Of a stretch of 64,000 bases of DNA, positions 1 through 8,919 are shown one piece after another. The position numbers were made by a program, and so were the translations under genes. Positions within the stretch are counted from its first letter, which is position 1. Every line of letters begins with the position of its first letter. This DNA is from Coriobacteriaceae bacterium. Its GTDB lineage: Bacteria; Actinomycetota; Coriobacteriia; Coriobacteriales; Coriobacteriaceae. The notes beneath the pieces are model-generated. The model ran no database searches and had not been told where the DNA came from. It was given only the letters and a program-made list of their open reading frames with translations. Where the stretch lies: the NCBI GenBank assembly GCA_025992855.1, contig DAJPGB010000001.1:558001-622000 (forward strand), in the 5' to 3' direction.

Positions 1-2259
1 GTCCCACGGCAGCGCGATGCACACGATCTCGTAGACCAGCGACAGCAGCACCAACTGCAGAGCGCTCATGGGCAAGAATGGCAAGAACAGGCTCGCGACG
101 GTCACGGATAGCACGTTGCCAAAGTTGGAGCTCACCGTGGTCTTGAGGTACTTGAGCAGGTTGCCGTAGGTGCGGCGGCCTTCGATGATGCCGCGCTCGA
201 GCACGCCCAGGTCTTTCTGGAGCAAGATGATGTCGGCGGATTCCTTGGCGATGTCGACGGCCGAATCGACCGAGATGCCGCAGTCGCTCGCACGCATGGC
301 GGCGGCGTCGTTGATGCCGTCGCCCATAAAGCCCACAGTGTGGTCGAGCAGCTCGCGCATGACGCGCACCAGGCGCGCCTTCTGCAGTGGCGAGAGCTTG
401 GCGAAGAGGTGGGTGTGCTCGGCGCGCTCGGCAAGCTCGGCATCGTCGAGCGCATCGATCTCGGAGCCCAGCAAGACGTTGCTCGCGTCGATACCGATCT
501 GCTCGCAGATGGTGGCGGCGACACGGTCGTTATCGCCGGTCAGGACCTTAACGGCGACGCCCTTGGCCTCGAGGGTGGCGACGGCGCCCGTGGCACTTGC
601 TTTGGGCGGATCGAGGAAGGCCAAAAAGCCCATCAGCACCATGTCGCACTCGTCGGCGATGCCAAATTCGCCCACGCAGCGCGGATTGGTCTTCTGCGCC
701 ACGGCAATCACGCGCAGGCCCTCGGCGTTGAGCCCGGCGACCTGCTTGCGAATCTGGGCGAGCTTATCTTCGGTGAACGGCTGGGCGGCGCCGTCGACCT
801 CGACAAAGGAGCAGATCTCGAGGATTTCCTCGGCAGCCCCCTTGGTGACCATCTGGGTTTTGCCCTGGGCGTCGGCGACAACTACGCTCAGGCGACGGCG
901 CGAGAAATCGAAGGGCACCTCGTCGACCTTGGTATAGCGGTCGCGCAGGCTCTGGCCCAGCATAGAATCGGGCACGACGGTCGAGGGCGTCACATCGGCA
1001 CGGTCGATGACGGCCAGGTCGATAAGGTTTTTGAGGCCGGTCTGGAAGAAGCTGTTCAAAAACGCATGGCGCAGCACGCGCGCATCCTCGTTGCCGTCGG
1101 TGTTGAGGTAGCGCTCGAGCACGATGCGGTCTTCGGTGAGGGTGCCGGTCTTGTCGCAGCACAGGACGTCCATCGCGCCGAGGTTTTGGATCGCCGGCAG
1201 CTCCTTGACGATAACCTGGCGGCGGGCGAGGTCCTTGGCGCCCTGCGACAGGCTCGTGGTCACGATGACGGGAAGCATCTGCGGCGTGATGCCCACGGCC
1301 ACGCTCGTGGCGAACAACAGCGCATCGATGACGTTGCCCTTGGTGGCGGCGTTGATGGCAAAGACCGCCGGCGCCATAACGAGCATGAGGCGCACGAGCA
1401 GCATGGAGACGCTCGAGACGCCGCGGTCAAACGCGCTCTTCTCGCCGCGCCCGTTGAGCATCTTGGCGATGCCGCCCAGGTAGGTGTCCGAGCCGGTGGC
1501 AACGACAAGCGCCATGGCGGTGCCGTTTTGCACGGAGGTGCCGGTAAAGACGATGTTCTTGCAGGCAGAGAGTGGTAGCGCGGAGCCGTCGGCACCCTCG
1601 ACGACGGTGATGGCAGCGGTCTTCTCGACGGCCTCGCTCTCGCCGGTGAGTGCGGACTCGATCACAAACAGGTCGCGCGCGGTGATGATGCGGGCATCTG
1701 CCGGCACCATGTCGCCGGCAGAGAGGCGGATTACATCGCCGGGGACGAGCTCGTCGAAGGGGATCTCGACGCGCTCGCCGTCGCGCAGGGCACAGCAGGT
1801 GTTGGAGACCAGGTCCTTGAGGGCCTCTGCCGCATTGCCGCTGCGGGCTTCCTGGATAAACTTCATGCCGCCCGATACCAGCAGCATGATGCCGATGACG
1901 ATGACCGTGGAGGGGTCACGCTGCAGCTCGGGCACGGCGAGCACGTCGATGTAGAGCGAGGCCAGTGCGAGGGCGGCGAGGATGCCAGCGAAGGGATCGA
2001 CGAACGCGTCGGCGATGCGGCGGGCGAGCGTCTTGGTCGGCGCTTCGATGGTGTTGGGGCCGACGGCGCTCAGGCGCTCGGTTGCCTGCTCGGCGGTGAG
2101 GCCGTTTGTCGTGGCTTCGAGCAGTACGAGGGCGTCATCGGCGCTATGGGTGGCGGCGAATATGGTGTTCTTGGACAGGCCGGAGTGAGCGGCAGGGCGC
2201 GCCGTGCGGCGGCGCTTGGAGATAGCTTCGAGTACCGTGGCGGTTTTGAGCATCAGCAT
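1..2259 (-). CDS. mgtA: Magnesium-translocating P-type ATPase (3' end outside window)
   Basis: P3B-type ATPase that imports Mg2+ across the cytoplasmic membrane at the cost of ATP. The 753 visible codons hold the phosphorylation motif DKTGTLT (Asp about 369, preceded by GAMDVLCC as in MgtA/MgtB), the TGES actuator motif, the membrane motif VGITPQMLP and the hinge motif GDGIND (about 646-651). Family members are near 900 residues, so roughly the last 140, with the final membrane helices, lie beyond position 1. The start at 2259 is chosen because AAGGAGG sits 5 nt upstream; a second ATG two codons inside is too far from it. The N-terminus is rich in Lys/Arg. It could transport another divalent ion, but the motif set fits MgtA best. 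Confidence 0.9.
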   Translation of the reverse strand, partial: MLMLKTATVLEAISKRRRTARPAAHSGLSKNTIFAATHSADDALVLLEATTNGLTAEQATERLSAVGPNTIEAPTKTLARRIADAFVDPFAGILAALALASLYIDVLAVPELQRDPSTVIVIGIMLLVSGGMKFIQEARSGNAAEALKDLVSNTCCALRDGERVEIPFDELVPGDVIRLSAGDMVPADARIITARDLFVIESALTGESEAVEKTAAITVVEGADGSALPLSACKNIVFTGTSVQNGTAMALVVATGSDTYLGGIAKMLNGRGEKSAFDRGVSSVSMLLVRLMLVMAPAVFAINAATKGNVIDALLFATSVAVGITPQMLPVIVTTSLSQGAKDLARRQVIVKELPAIQNLGAMDVLCCDKTGTLTEDRIVLERYLNTDGNEDARVLRHAFLNSFFQTGLKNLIDLAVIDRADVTPSTVVPDSMLGQSLRDRYTKVDEVPFDFSRRRLSVVVADAQGKTQMVTKGAAEEILEICSFVEVDGAAQPFTEDKLAQIRKQVAGLNAEGLRVIAVAQKTNPRCVGEFGIADECDMVLMGFLAFLDPPKASATGAVATLEAKGVAVKVLTGDNDRVAATICEQIGIDASNVLLGSEIDALDDAELAERAEHTHLFAKLSPLQKARLVRVMRELLDHTVGFMGDGINDAAAMRASDCGISVDSAVDIAKESADIILLQKDLGVLERGIIEGRRTYGNLLKYLKTTVSSNFGNVLSVTVASLFLPFLPMSALQLVLLSLVYEIVCIALPWD

Positions 2260-2347
2260 AGGGTCCTCCTTGTTGAAGGGAGTTAGCGTACGTGTCGTAT
2301 TGAGTTGCAAAAAACCTAGATGTCGCTCACGTCAAGCTCACGAACCA

Positions 2348-2374
2348 CCACAAAGGGGACAGGCACCTTTGTGG
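2348..2374. repeat. CCACAAAGG palindrome (family A), first copy
   Basis: Inverted repeat CCACAAAGG / CCTTTGTGG around a GGACAGGCA-type centre. Related copies lie at 37048-37074, 37246-37280, 38116-38147 and 38918-38952. This is the only structure I see in the 439-bp gap between the P-ATPase start and pyrE, apart from the ATPase ribosome binding site. No RNA gene or riboswitch is recognisable there. Confidence 0.7.
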
Positions 2375-2698
2375 GGGGGGTGACGATCTGCCGGTGGCGT
2401 TTATGCGTGTGCGGAGTCCTCGCGGCGTGCCGAGGGCGACATGCAGGTTTTTCGACTAGGACTGCCTTCCATGGCACACCTCCTTAAGGCCGGGCGCAGC
2501 GCGCTTTGGGCATCTCGTACCCGTTTCAATCCGCCCGTATTCTTGATGAGGGAGTTTGATATGTCAACCCCCATTGTTCGGAAAACCATTCCCTTTGACA
2601 AAGCCTTTACAGAATGCCGCGGCCTCAAAGCGCGCCCGCAACGACGTCCTGCCTGCGCTAAACTGGAAGGCACGTACGCGATTACGAGAGGAGCCCGC

Positions 2699-3379
2699 AT
2701 GGAGGCTTACAAGCAAGAGTTCATCAAGTTTATGGTCGAGTCCGACGTCCTTAAGTTCGGCAGCTTTACGCTCAAGAGTGGCCGTCAGTCCCCGTTCTTT
2801 ATGAATGCCGGCGCTTACGTGACGGGCTATCAGCTCAAGAAGCTGGGCGAGTATTACGCCCAGGCCATCCACGATAACTTTGGCGACGACTTTGACGTGC
2901 TGTTTGGGCCGGCCTACAAGGGCATTCCCCTGGCCGTCGTGACCGCGATTGCCTACCACGAGCTGTACGGCAAGGAGGTCAAGTACTGCTGTGACCGCAA
3001 GGAGGCCAAGGACCACGGCGCCGACAAGGGCAACCTGCTGGGCTATGAGCCTCAGGACGGCGACCGCGTGGTCATGGTCGAGGACGTCACCACCAGCGGC
3101 AAGTCCATCGACGAGACCTATCCCAAGGTCAAGGCTGCTGCTGACGTTGAAATCAAGGGCTTGATCGTGTCCCTCAACCGCATGGAGGTCGGCAAGGGCG
3201 GCGTGACCACCGCGCAGAAGGAGATCGAGGCAAAGTACGGTTTCCCCGTCGCGAGCATCGTTTCCATGGCCGAGGTCGTCGAGACCCTCTACAACCACGA
3301 GATCGACGGCAAGGTTGTCATCGACGACGAGCTCAAGACCGCCATTGACGCCTACTACGAGCAGTACGGAGTCCGTTAG
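2699..3379 (+). CDS. pyrE: Orotate phosphoribosyltransferase
   Basis: Cytosolic enzyme of UMP synthesis that joins orotate to PRPP to give orotidine 5'-phosphate. The 226-residue product carries the PRPP-binding signature VVMVEDVTTSGKS (about 124-136), the FGPAYKGIPLA segment and the conserved CDRKEAKDHG loop. ATG 2699 follows GAGAGGAG by a good distance; the reading frame stays open back to 2441, but the upstream part looks non-coding. It stands alone on this strand, without other pyr genes in the window. A folded repeat element begins right after its stop codon. Length and motifs are normal for the long PyrE group. Confidence 0.95.
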   Translation: MEAYKQEFIKFMVESDVLKFGSFTLKSGRQSPFFMNAGAYVTGYQLKKLGEYYAQAIHDNFGDDFDVLFGPAYKGIPLAVVTAIAYHELYGKEVKYCCDRKEAKDHGADKGNLLGYEPQDGDRVVMVEDVTTSGKSIDETYPKVKAAADVEIKGLIVSLNRMEVGKGGVTTAQKEIEAKYGFPVASIVSMAEVVETLYNHEIDGKVVIDDELKTAIDAYYEQYGVR

Positions 3380-3523
3380 TTACGCGGTTTTACCAAACGC
3401 CGTAACTGCTCGACGCTGCAAGCCCGCCAGGGCGGCAATCTGCCTTTCAACTTCGGCGGCATGACCAGAAGGTCAATGCCGCCTCGTTTCAAGGCACCTT
3501 GCTCGCTCTGGCGGGTTTTCGCT
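3380..3523 (+). repeat. Folded 3'-UTR element, copy 1
   Basis: Two-hairpin element directly after the pyrE stop. Hairpin I (3380-3405) has an 11-bp stem with loop TACC; in this copy two bases are swapped, giving a central mismatch. A linker with GACGCTGC follows. Hairpin II runs from CCCGCCAG (3423-3430) to CTGGCGGG (3508-3515), with inner helices GCAA/TTGC and TGCCTT/AAGGCA, and an apical stem GGCGGCAT-GACC closed by AGAA. Other copies lie at 13040, 34166 and 50511, all in the sense of the gene before them. From 3387 on it is identical to copy 2. Whether it acts as RNA or as a DNA repeat is not shown by sequence alone. Confidence 0.75.
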
Positions 3524-3556
3524 CATATGACCCAATCCGCTGTCAAGAGCCACAAT

Positions 3557-3592
3557 GGCCCCGCCGACCGCTTGCAATCGGTCGGCGGGGCC
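3557..3592 (-). ncRNA. Strong hairpin in IS non-coding end, candidate bridge-RNA part
   Basis: A perfect 14-bp stem, GGCCCCGCCGACCG and its complement with an 8-nt loop, lies in the 260-bp non-coding end after the transposase stop. IS110-family elements make a structured RNA from a non-coding end that pairs with target and donor DNA; in IS1111 members this end is the one after the gene. This hairpin may belong to such an RNA or may be a terminator. The same hairpin is at 13217-13252 in copy 2. Confidence 0.35.
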
Positions 3593-3801
3593 TGCCGTTA
3601 ACCCGTCCCGGTCCGCCCCCGGCATGTCATCGACGCCTTCGGCTCAGTCTCATATCCGCGGATACCGTTCTGTCGGCCCGCACTCCATTCCTTCGGCGGG
3701 GTTCCCCAAGTCTGTCGAGGCGCATGCGGAGGGCTCCGCGCGCACAGCGAAATAGGGGGTATCCCCGAAGGCCGCCCGGCTCGCCGGGACGGGGGCCATG
3801 T

Positions 3802-4923
3802 CTATTCCGCGCCCTCCCGGCACATCATGCCGAGGGCCCAGAGCCACCTCACGAGCTCGGCCGCGGTGGCCGCGTTGGCCTTCGCCGCGGGCATGCCGCG
3901 GGCGAGCATCTCCTCGCGCCGCCGCAGGAGCCGCTCGGACCCCTTCCTCCCGTGCATCCTTATCTCGAGGGGCACGCCCGTGTCCCTCGGCATGAGCTTC
4001 GGCTGGTGCCGTGCCGCGGCGTAGCACCATGAGCCCCCAACGGCCAGCTTCCTCACGAGCGCGTTGCCCGCACCGCTGATGCCTCCGAGCCGCACGGAGT
4101 CGCCACTCGACCTCTGACTCGGCGCGAGGCCGAAATAGGCCGTGACCTGCCTTCCGGAACGGAACCTCGCGAAGTCGCCGACCTCGGCCGAGAAGGCCGC
4201 GGCCAGCGCGAAGGCGCAGCCCTTGATCGACTGGAGGGCGGCCACCTCCGCGGCGATCGGGCTGGCATCCACGGCGGCCCTGTACTCGGAGAGCAGGTCC
4301 GCCCGGGCCTCCGCCGCGGCCTCGACCTCGTTCCTCAGGGCGGCGAGCGTCCGAGCCCCGCCATCGTCCTCCGGCCTGACCTTGTCGAGCCACCTCAGGA
4401 AGTCGTAGGTCCAGTACTTCCTCGGGTTGCCGGCGGGCGTGGTGCCGCCGTAGACGAACCCCCGCTTTGCGAGGAAGGCGAGCAGCCGCTGCTTGGCGGT
4501 CGCCAGGCGCGCGGTCGCCCCGTCGTAGGCGCCGGCGAGGTCCCTGATGCCTTCGACCTCGGGGGAGGGGACCCATACGGGGGAGATGTCGTGGGCGAGT
4601 ATCGCCTTTGCCATCCTGGCGGCGTCGTTCCTGTCGTTCTTGGAGGCCGAGTCGGCGGCCGACCTGGGGATCTTCGAGACCGCGGCGACGACGCACTCGA
4701 CGCCGAGCCCGGCGAGCTCCCTTTGCGGGGCGAAGCCGAGGTAGCCGCTCTCGTAGGCCGCGAGCGACGGCCCGGGGAACCCATCCATCCACCCGGCGAT
4801 CTCGCCCCAGGGGTTGCCGGGGAACCTCCTCGTCACGGCCTCGCCGGTGTCCGCGTCGAGGGCGCAGACGGTGGTCGACCTCAGGTGGACGTCCATCCCG
4901 AACGCGGTAGAATACTTTGGCAT
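3802..4923 (-). CDS. IS110/IS1111-family DEDD transposase
   Basis: 373-residue recombinase. The N-terminal RuvC-like domain shows the first acidic residue in FGMDVHLRSTTV, then YESGYLGF and SKNDRNDA, equivalent to the KTDRRDA block of the family. The C-terminal Transposase_20 domain shows IKGCAFALAAAFSAEVGDF and the SSGD..R.GGISGAGNALVRK block with the catalytic serine region. A ribosome binding site GGGAGG precedes ATG 4923. The gene appears intact. It differs from the second copy at one base seen (4787), giving Met here and Thr there. GC content and codon choice are higher than in many neighbours, fitting a mobile gene. Confidence 0.92.
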   Translation of the reverse strand: MPKYSTAFGMDVHLRSTTVCALDADTGEAVTRRFPGNPWGEIAGWMDGFPGPSLAAYESGYLGFAPQRELAGLGVECVVAAVSKIPRSAADSASKNDRNDAARMAKAILAHDISPVWVPSPEVEGIRDLAGAYDGATARLATAKQRLLAFLAKRGFVYGGTTPAGNPRKYWTYDFLRWLDKVRPEDDGGARTLAALRNEVEAAAEARADLLSEYRAAVDASPIAAEVAALQSIKGCAFALAAAFSAEVGDFARFRSGRQVTAYFGLAPSQRSSGDSVRLGGISGAGNALVRKLAVGGSWCYAAARHQPKLMPRDTGVPLEIRMHGRKGSERLLRRREEMLARGMPAAKANAATAAELVRWLWALGMMCREGAE

Positions 4924-5098
4924 GGGAGCCTCCCAACCTCGTTGCGGCGCGGCTGCGCCTATGGCACTTCAACATCATTGTCGCAGCCCCGACCCGCGGT
5001 CACGAGCGGGGGCTCCTATCTTTTCAGTGCCCTCGGATTGGGTCATAGTGTCTGTCGCTACCAAAACATCGGCGTTGTCCTGGTCCAGATGCGGCACT

Positions 5099-5199
5099 TG
5101 GGGACGTTCCTTTTCTGCCGACACCTGGGGACACTCCTGATGTAGTCGTTGGGGACGTTCTTAAACGACTAATCATTCAAGAACGTCCCCAATGACTAC
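5099..5199. repeat. GGGGACGTTC hairpin repeats (family B)
   Basis: TTGGGGACGTTCC at 5099 and a related TGGGGACACTCC at 5126 precede a hairpin at 5143-5171 whose arms TAGTCGTT/AACGACTA flank the loop GGGGACGTTCTTA. An inverted half copy ends at 5199, so 5142-5199 is itself a large palindrome. The same 13-nt loop with different but matching arms lies at 34357-34385. Such elements resemble REP sequences mobilised by RAYT (Y1) transposases; none of those is in the window. Confidence 0.7.
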
Positions 5200-5205
5200 C
5201 CGCAA

Positions 5206-5275
5206 AATGAGCGTGGACAATCTCCCACTTTGAGCCTGCATCCAGGTCAAAAACGGGAGATTATCCACGCTCGTT
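5206..5275. repeat. Long inverted repeat near the rpiR-like 3' end
   Basis: Arms of 21 bp at 5206-5226 and 5255-5275 (core GCGTGGACAATCTCCC) match with two differences around a 28-nt centre. It lies 30 bp beyond the stop codon of the convergent minus-strand regulator and may stop transcription, though no T-run follows. With the family B repeats it fills the 382-bp gap between the transposase start and that regulator. Confidence 0.65.
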
Positions 5276-5305
5276 ATTTGAGTGTCCAATAATCCTCGCT
5301 CGTTG

Positions 5306-6160
5306 TTACTTGAGGCCCGGCAGGCGGGTGTAGGGGAATGAGCGCTCTAGGAACTCGGCGCAGCGGGCGTAGTCTTTGGCAAAGTAGCTGCTGTAGAGCG
5401 AATCGAGCACGTATTGCACGGCGATGTGGCTGGCGAACTGCGTGATGCGGTGCGTCATGCTCTCGTGGTCGCTCACCGTGAGGTAGGCGGCAAAGCCGGG
5501 GTGCAGGCGCGCACAATAAGGTGTGCCGATGACAATGACGGGAACATGTCGGCTGCTGAGGATCGGCAAGATTTCCTTGAGGTTGGGTGCAAGGCCGCTG
5601 TAGGAGATGACGATCGCCACATTGCCGGAATCCGAGGCGAGCGCCGTGCGCACCTGGGCCTCGGTGCTGCTGTAGCATGTGGCGCTCTTGCCGGACGAAA
5701 GTAGGCGGTCGCGGAACATCCCCGCTGGATAGAGGTTGTGCGAGCCGGTGTAGATATCGACCTGCCGTGCCTTCGCGATCAGTTTGGCGGCGTGGTCGAG
5801 CTGCGCGGGGTCGAGCAGCTCCTGCGTCTCGGCCAGCGTGGTCTGGTAGAGCCCTTCCATGCGCTCCATAACCTGCGCGGGCGTGGACGTGGCATCGAAG
5901 GGAAAGTTGATGTCCACGTCGCGGCGGTTGCCTGCTTCGGTCGCCAGGCGGATAAGCTCGACCTTGAGGTCCTTAAAGCCCTCGAGGTCAAGCTTTTTGC
6001 AAAAACGGTGCACGCTCGCGACCGAAACATTGGCGTGGGCGGCAAACTCCTTAATGGAGAGTCCACGGATCTCCTCGCCCATGGCAAGGGCCGAGATGCC
6101 GAGCTGCTGCTCGGTAGGGGTTAGGCCCTGCGCCTCGGTAATCTTGCGTTTGATATCCAT
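5306..6160 (-). CDS. RpiR/MurR-family regulator with SIS domain
   Basis: 284-residue sugar-responsive transcription factor. An N-terminal RpiR helix-turn-helix (about 1-77; IKEFAAHANVSVASVHRFCKKLDLEGF) precedes a SIS sugar-phosphate-binding domain (about 120-260; IYTGSHNLYPAGMFRDRL, VVISYSG-like VIVISYSGLAP). ATG 6160 is preferred over the upstream in-frame start because GGGAG precedes it and the family begins at this point. It lies downstream of, and on the same strand as, the GH106-like glycosidase gene, 42 bp away, so the two may share a transcript. It likely senses a phosphosugar from that pathway, which is an inference from position. Confidence 0.88.
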   Translation of the reverse strand: MDIKRKITEAQGLTPTEQQLGISALAMGEEIRGLSIKEFAAHANVSVASVHRFCKKLDLEGFKDLKVELIRLATEAGNRRDVDINFPFDATSTPAQVMERMEGLYQTTLAETQELLDPAQLDHAAKLIAKARQVDIYTGSHNLYPAGMFRDRLLSSGKSATCYSSTEAQVRTALASDSGNVAIVISYSGLAPNLKEILPILSSRHVPVIVIGTPYCARLHPGFAAYLTVSDHESMTHRITQFASHIAVQYVLDSLYSSYFAKDYARCAEFLERSFPYTRLPGLK

Positions 6161-6186
6161 TCGAACTCCCGCGCTCGCTAAGCCGA

Positions 6187-6211
6187 CCAAAAGGGGACAG
6201 GTTTATTTTGG
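6187..6211. repeat. CCAAAA...TTTTGG repeat (family A variant)
   Basis: Short inverted repeat with centre GGGGACAGGTTTA. A copy in opposite orientation lies at 9934-9958 and a half copy at 20797-20821. It overlaps the last codons and stop of the glycosidase gene, so the repeat supplies part of that protein's C-terminus. Confidence 0.6.
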
Positions 6212-8803
6212 CAGGTTTTGTCCGAGAAGGGTAACGGGGCCGAGGACACCGCTGGGCGCGACGGGCTCGGTGAGGGCGAAGATGTCGGAGGTCGCATGGT
6301 CGAGCGTGTTGATGACATCGATGGTGAGCTCGTGCGTGCCGGCGGCAAGCGCGCCTGTCGCAAAGCGATAGGGCGGGCAGATGCGCGTGCCGAGCGTTTG
6401 TCCGTCGAGCGTGAGTGTTGCGACTTCGTAGACATCCCCCAGGTCAATGGCGGTGTGGGCGAGGTCGTCGGTCAGCTCGAACGACGTGCGATAGCGGAAC
6501 GTGCCGCAGGTGCCGGCGAACAGTTCAGCCGTGAGATCGCACAGGTGCTCGAGCTTTTGCGGCTCGCCAAAGGTTTCATCGCCGCCGGCAGGGGAGAGGG
6601 CGACGGTCCAGGGGTGGCTGATGTCGAGGGCGAGCGTTGCACGTGTGCTCGTGTCGGTGCAGTCCGCGGGCTCGATTGCGCCGCTTGCCTCCAGAACAAC
6701 AACGCAGCTCTCGAAGGGCGCCAGCTCCAACGCGCCATCAAACGCAACGGGTTCGGTGCCGTTCAGCAGGTCGAGGCGCGTGCCGCAAAGGCGCTCGCCT
6801 CGAGCAAGTGCAACCGTACAGCAAATACTTTCACGCGGATGCTCGTTGACCAGCATCACATAGGTCTCGTCTGCACGCTCGTAGCGAAGGGCGCGCAGCC
6901 AGGGCTGAGGCGTATCGGTCACAACGGCCTGCAGCCCCGCGGCTGCCAGCACGTCCGCCACGCCGGCAAGCGGCGTCGCCGTAAGCCCGTCCAGATCGGC
7001 TGCGCCATCCGCGTTATAAAGAGCGCCGGGCACTTCGTTAGCAGCGAGCACCGTGACACCCGCGGCCATCATGCGTCTCACCGCTTCCGCCGCGGCGGTG
7101 CCGACAAACGAAGCCCCGGGCATAACAAACGCCTGGTAGCGACAGCCATTAACGGCAAACGTCCCATCGGCAATCGAAACCTCGTAACGCTCCTCATTCT
7201 CAAAAGCCTCTGCCGGCACAAAATCAAAGTCGATCTGCGCGCGCGTGAGTTCGGCCGCCACGCGCTCGACGGGCATGGCGTTGCCGGCCCATTCGGCGTC
7301 GGCATGGTACAGAATGGCGACGGGGCGAGCGGCAGCGCCTTCCGAAAGGAGCGTCGCCGTGCGATTCATATAGCGCATGAGCTGGCCAAAGTGCGGCCAT
7401 TGCGGGTTGTTGCCGTGCGCGTAAAAGTGCGGCGGGCAGTCCCAATCGGGGAAGGGCGCCATGCTAAACGCGTGCGGCGTAAACCAGTTAATACCGCGGA
7501 CGAGCATATGGTCGGCGATCCACTTCATCTCGCGCAGGCCCTCGTGCCAGCCAAAGGCGCCAAAGACCTCGGCCATGCAGCGCCCCTGCTTTTTGGGGTC
7601 GAGGCGCGCTGCCGAAGATCCCAACTTGGCGAGCGCGTACGTAAAGAACTCCATGTTCCATGCGCCGTGGAAGTAGCTGTAGCGCCCGCGGTCAATTCCG
7701 GGGGCAAGCTGGTTGATGACCACATCCACGCCAGCCATGTCCTGCCCCGCGACCGCGCGGAAGTAATGTCCGGCGCCCTGGCCCAGGCGCGTGTGGCAAC
7801 TCTTGTCCTCGATCACGTGGCCAATGTGCATAATGCCGTGCGCGCGGCACCAATCGCCAATCTGCTCGTCAAAGCAGCTGCGGTAGAGCTGCGTAGCAAG
7901 GTCCATATAGGCGTGGCGAACCTGGGCGCCGTCTGCCTCGCGCGTCCAAAGGCCGTGCAACTTGGTAAGCCAATTCTCGCCAAGCGCATCGTGTAGGCGG
8001 CGGGCAAGCTCGTCCGACCACGGCAGCGCCAAGTCGCTTCGCCCGATAAAGCTGCTGGTAGAAGCATCGTCGGGCGCGGTGCCCTTCTCGTTCATAAAGC
8101 CGGGCTCGTCGGTAAAGAAGCCCAAGATCGTTTTGCCGAACTCATCGCCCAGGTGTTCAAACGTGGGCTCGTAGACGGCATCGATCAGCACGCGGCATGA
8201 GGCGGCGTCGACCATGTTGATGTACTCATCGCGAAAGCCGGTCTTTTGGCTGGTGACGTACAGCTCAATCGTGGTGATGCCGGTGGGGGCGTCAAAACGC
8301 AATCGGGCGGGTGTGCCATCGTCTCCTTGCTCAACAGTGAGCGCAAGGTCGAGCGGCGCACCAGCGGCATCAAAAGCCGCCGCGCCCACAAAGCGCTCGG
8401 TGGGGTCCATGAGATTACCGAGCTTGATGGTCGTGGACGGCTGGGGACCAACGACCGTAATCGTGCGATGCTTGAGTACGGTCTTCTTGAGCGCGGGGTC
8501 GACGTCATCGCCTTCGAGTGCGCCGTTGGCATAGCCTGTGGGGAAGTGGGCGTCGTCGAGCAGCCAGATCTTTAACCCCAGGCGCTTGCACTCGCCGATG
8601 ATAAAGCGCAGGTCAGACCACCAGCCGTCGCGACAGAAATCGGGATGCGTGCGCGATTCCAGGCAGACCTCGCGGATGTCCGCCCCAGCGATCTGCTCCA
8701 GATACTCGGTGATCGTCTCGCGCGCCTCGCCCTTAAGCCACAAGAACGGAAGCACATGGTTGTCGTAGGTGCCGCCAAGCACCTGCTCAAAATACGCCGC
8801 CAT
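6203..8803 (-). CDS. GH106-like glycoside hydrolase (putative alpha-L-rhamnosidase family)
   Basis: 866-residue protein, probably intracellular as no signal peptide is seen. The N-terminal barrel-like part shows LPFLWLKGEARETITEYL, VCLESRTHPDFC, KIWLLDDAHFPTGYANG and ILGFFTDEPGF, the pattern of large GH106-like enzymes common in gut Clostridia and Coriobacteria; the acidic residues in FTDEP are candidate catalytic or sugar-binding groups. The C-terminal region (about 680-866) looks like a beta-sandwich carbohydrate-binding domain. ATG 8803 follows GGAGGAG. The divergent AraC-type gene 116 bp away is a likely controller. The exact substrate cannot be read from sequence; rhamnose-containing glycans are a family-based guess. 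The final residues are encoded inside an intergenic-type repeat. Confidence 0.7.
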   Translation of the reverse strand: MAAYFEQVLGGTYDNHVLPFLWLKGEARETITEYLEQIAGADIREVCLESRTHPDFCRDGWWSDLRFIIGECKRLGLKIWLLDDAHFPTGYANGALEGDDVDPALKKTVLKHRTITVVGPQPSTTIKLGNLMDPTERFVGAAAFDAAGAPLDLALTVEQGDDGTPARLRFDAPTGITTIELYVTSQKTGFRDEYINMVDAASCRVLIDAVYEPTFEHLGDEFGKTILGFFTDEPGFMNEKGTAPDDASTSSFIGRSDLALPWSDELARRLHDALGENWLTKLHGLWTREADGAQVRHAYMDLATQLYRSCFDEQIGDWCRAHGIMHIGHVIEDKSCHTRLGQGAGHYFRAVAGQDMAGVDVVINQLAPGIDRGRYSYFHGAWNMEFFTYALAKLGSSAARLDPKKQGRCMAEVFGAFGWHEGLREMKWIADHMLVRGINWFTPHAFSMAPFPDWDCPPHFYAHGNNPQWPHFGQLMRYMNRTATLLSEGAAARPVAILYHADAEWAGNAMPVERVAAELTRAQIDFDFVPAEAFENEERYEVSIADGTFAVNGCRYQAFVMPGASFVGTAAAEAVRRMMAAGVTVLAANEVPGALYNADGAADLDGLTATPLAGVADVLAAAGLQAVVTDTPQPWLRALRYERADETYVMLVNEHPRESICCTVALARGERLCGTRLDLLNGTEPVAFDGALELAPFESCVVVLEASGAIEPADCTDTSTRATLALDISHPWTVALSPAGGDETFGEPQKLEHLCDLTAELFAGTCGTFRYRTSFELTDDLAHTAIDLGDVYEVATLTLDGQTLGTRICPPYRFATGALAAGTHELTIDVINTLDHATSDIFALTEPVAPSGVLGPVTLLGQNLPK

Positions 8804-8824
8804 ATACGCTCCTCCAAAACCAGC

Positions 8825-8842
8825 CTTTCAAATCCATTGAAG
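8825..8842. promoter_or_regulatory. Small palindrome in divergent promoter region
   Basis: TTCAA-N5-TTGAA lies between the GH106-like gene and the AraC-type regulator, close to the start of both transcripts. It could be an operator for the regulator; short palindromes of this size also arise by chance. Confidence 0.3.
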
Positions 8843-8919
8843 TTAGGGTACGCCGAGTGCGCCGCCCTGCTAATATCAAAACCACGGCAGAATATGACCG
8901 AATCAACGATGGTGATGTA

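Larger units (their letters stand above)
3521..5057 (-). mobile_element. IS1111-like (IS110 family) insertion sequence, copy 1
   Basis: Encodes one DEDD transposase on the minus strand. Subterminal inverted repeats are visible: TATGACCCAATCC at 3526-3538 and its exact complement at 5035-5047. Such near-end repeats and a long non-coding stretch after the transposase (3539-3801) match the IS1111 subgroup. The ends are estimated: identity with the second copy runs from 3387 to 5057, and the part before 3521 is the host repeat. I found no clear target duplication, as expected for the family. Confidence 0.8.

Noticed and set aside
340..1578. Long plus-strand open frame opposite the P-type ATPase gene
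   Set aside because: Composition is a mirror of the real minus-strand gene in high-GC DNA; it lacks a ribosome binding site and any motif.
3650..4978. 442-codon frame overlapping the transposase
   Set aside because: Arg/Gly-rich out-of-frame reading on the same strand; the 373-residue frame carries all transposase motifs.
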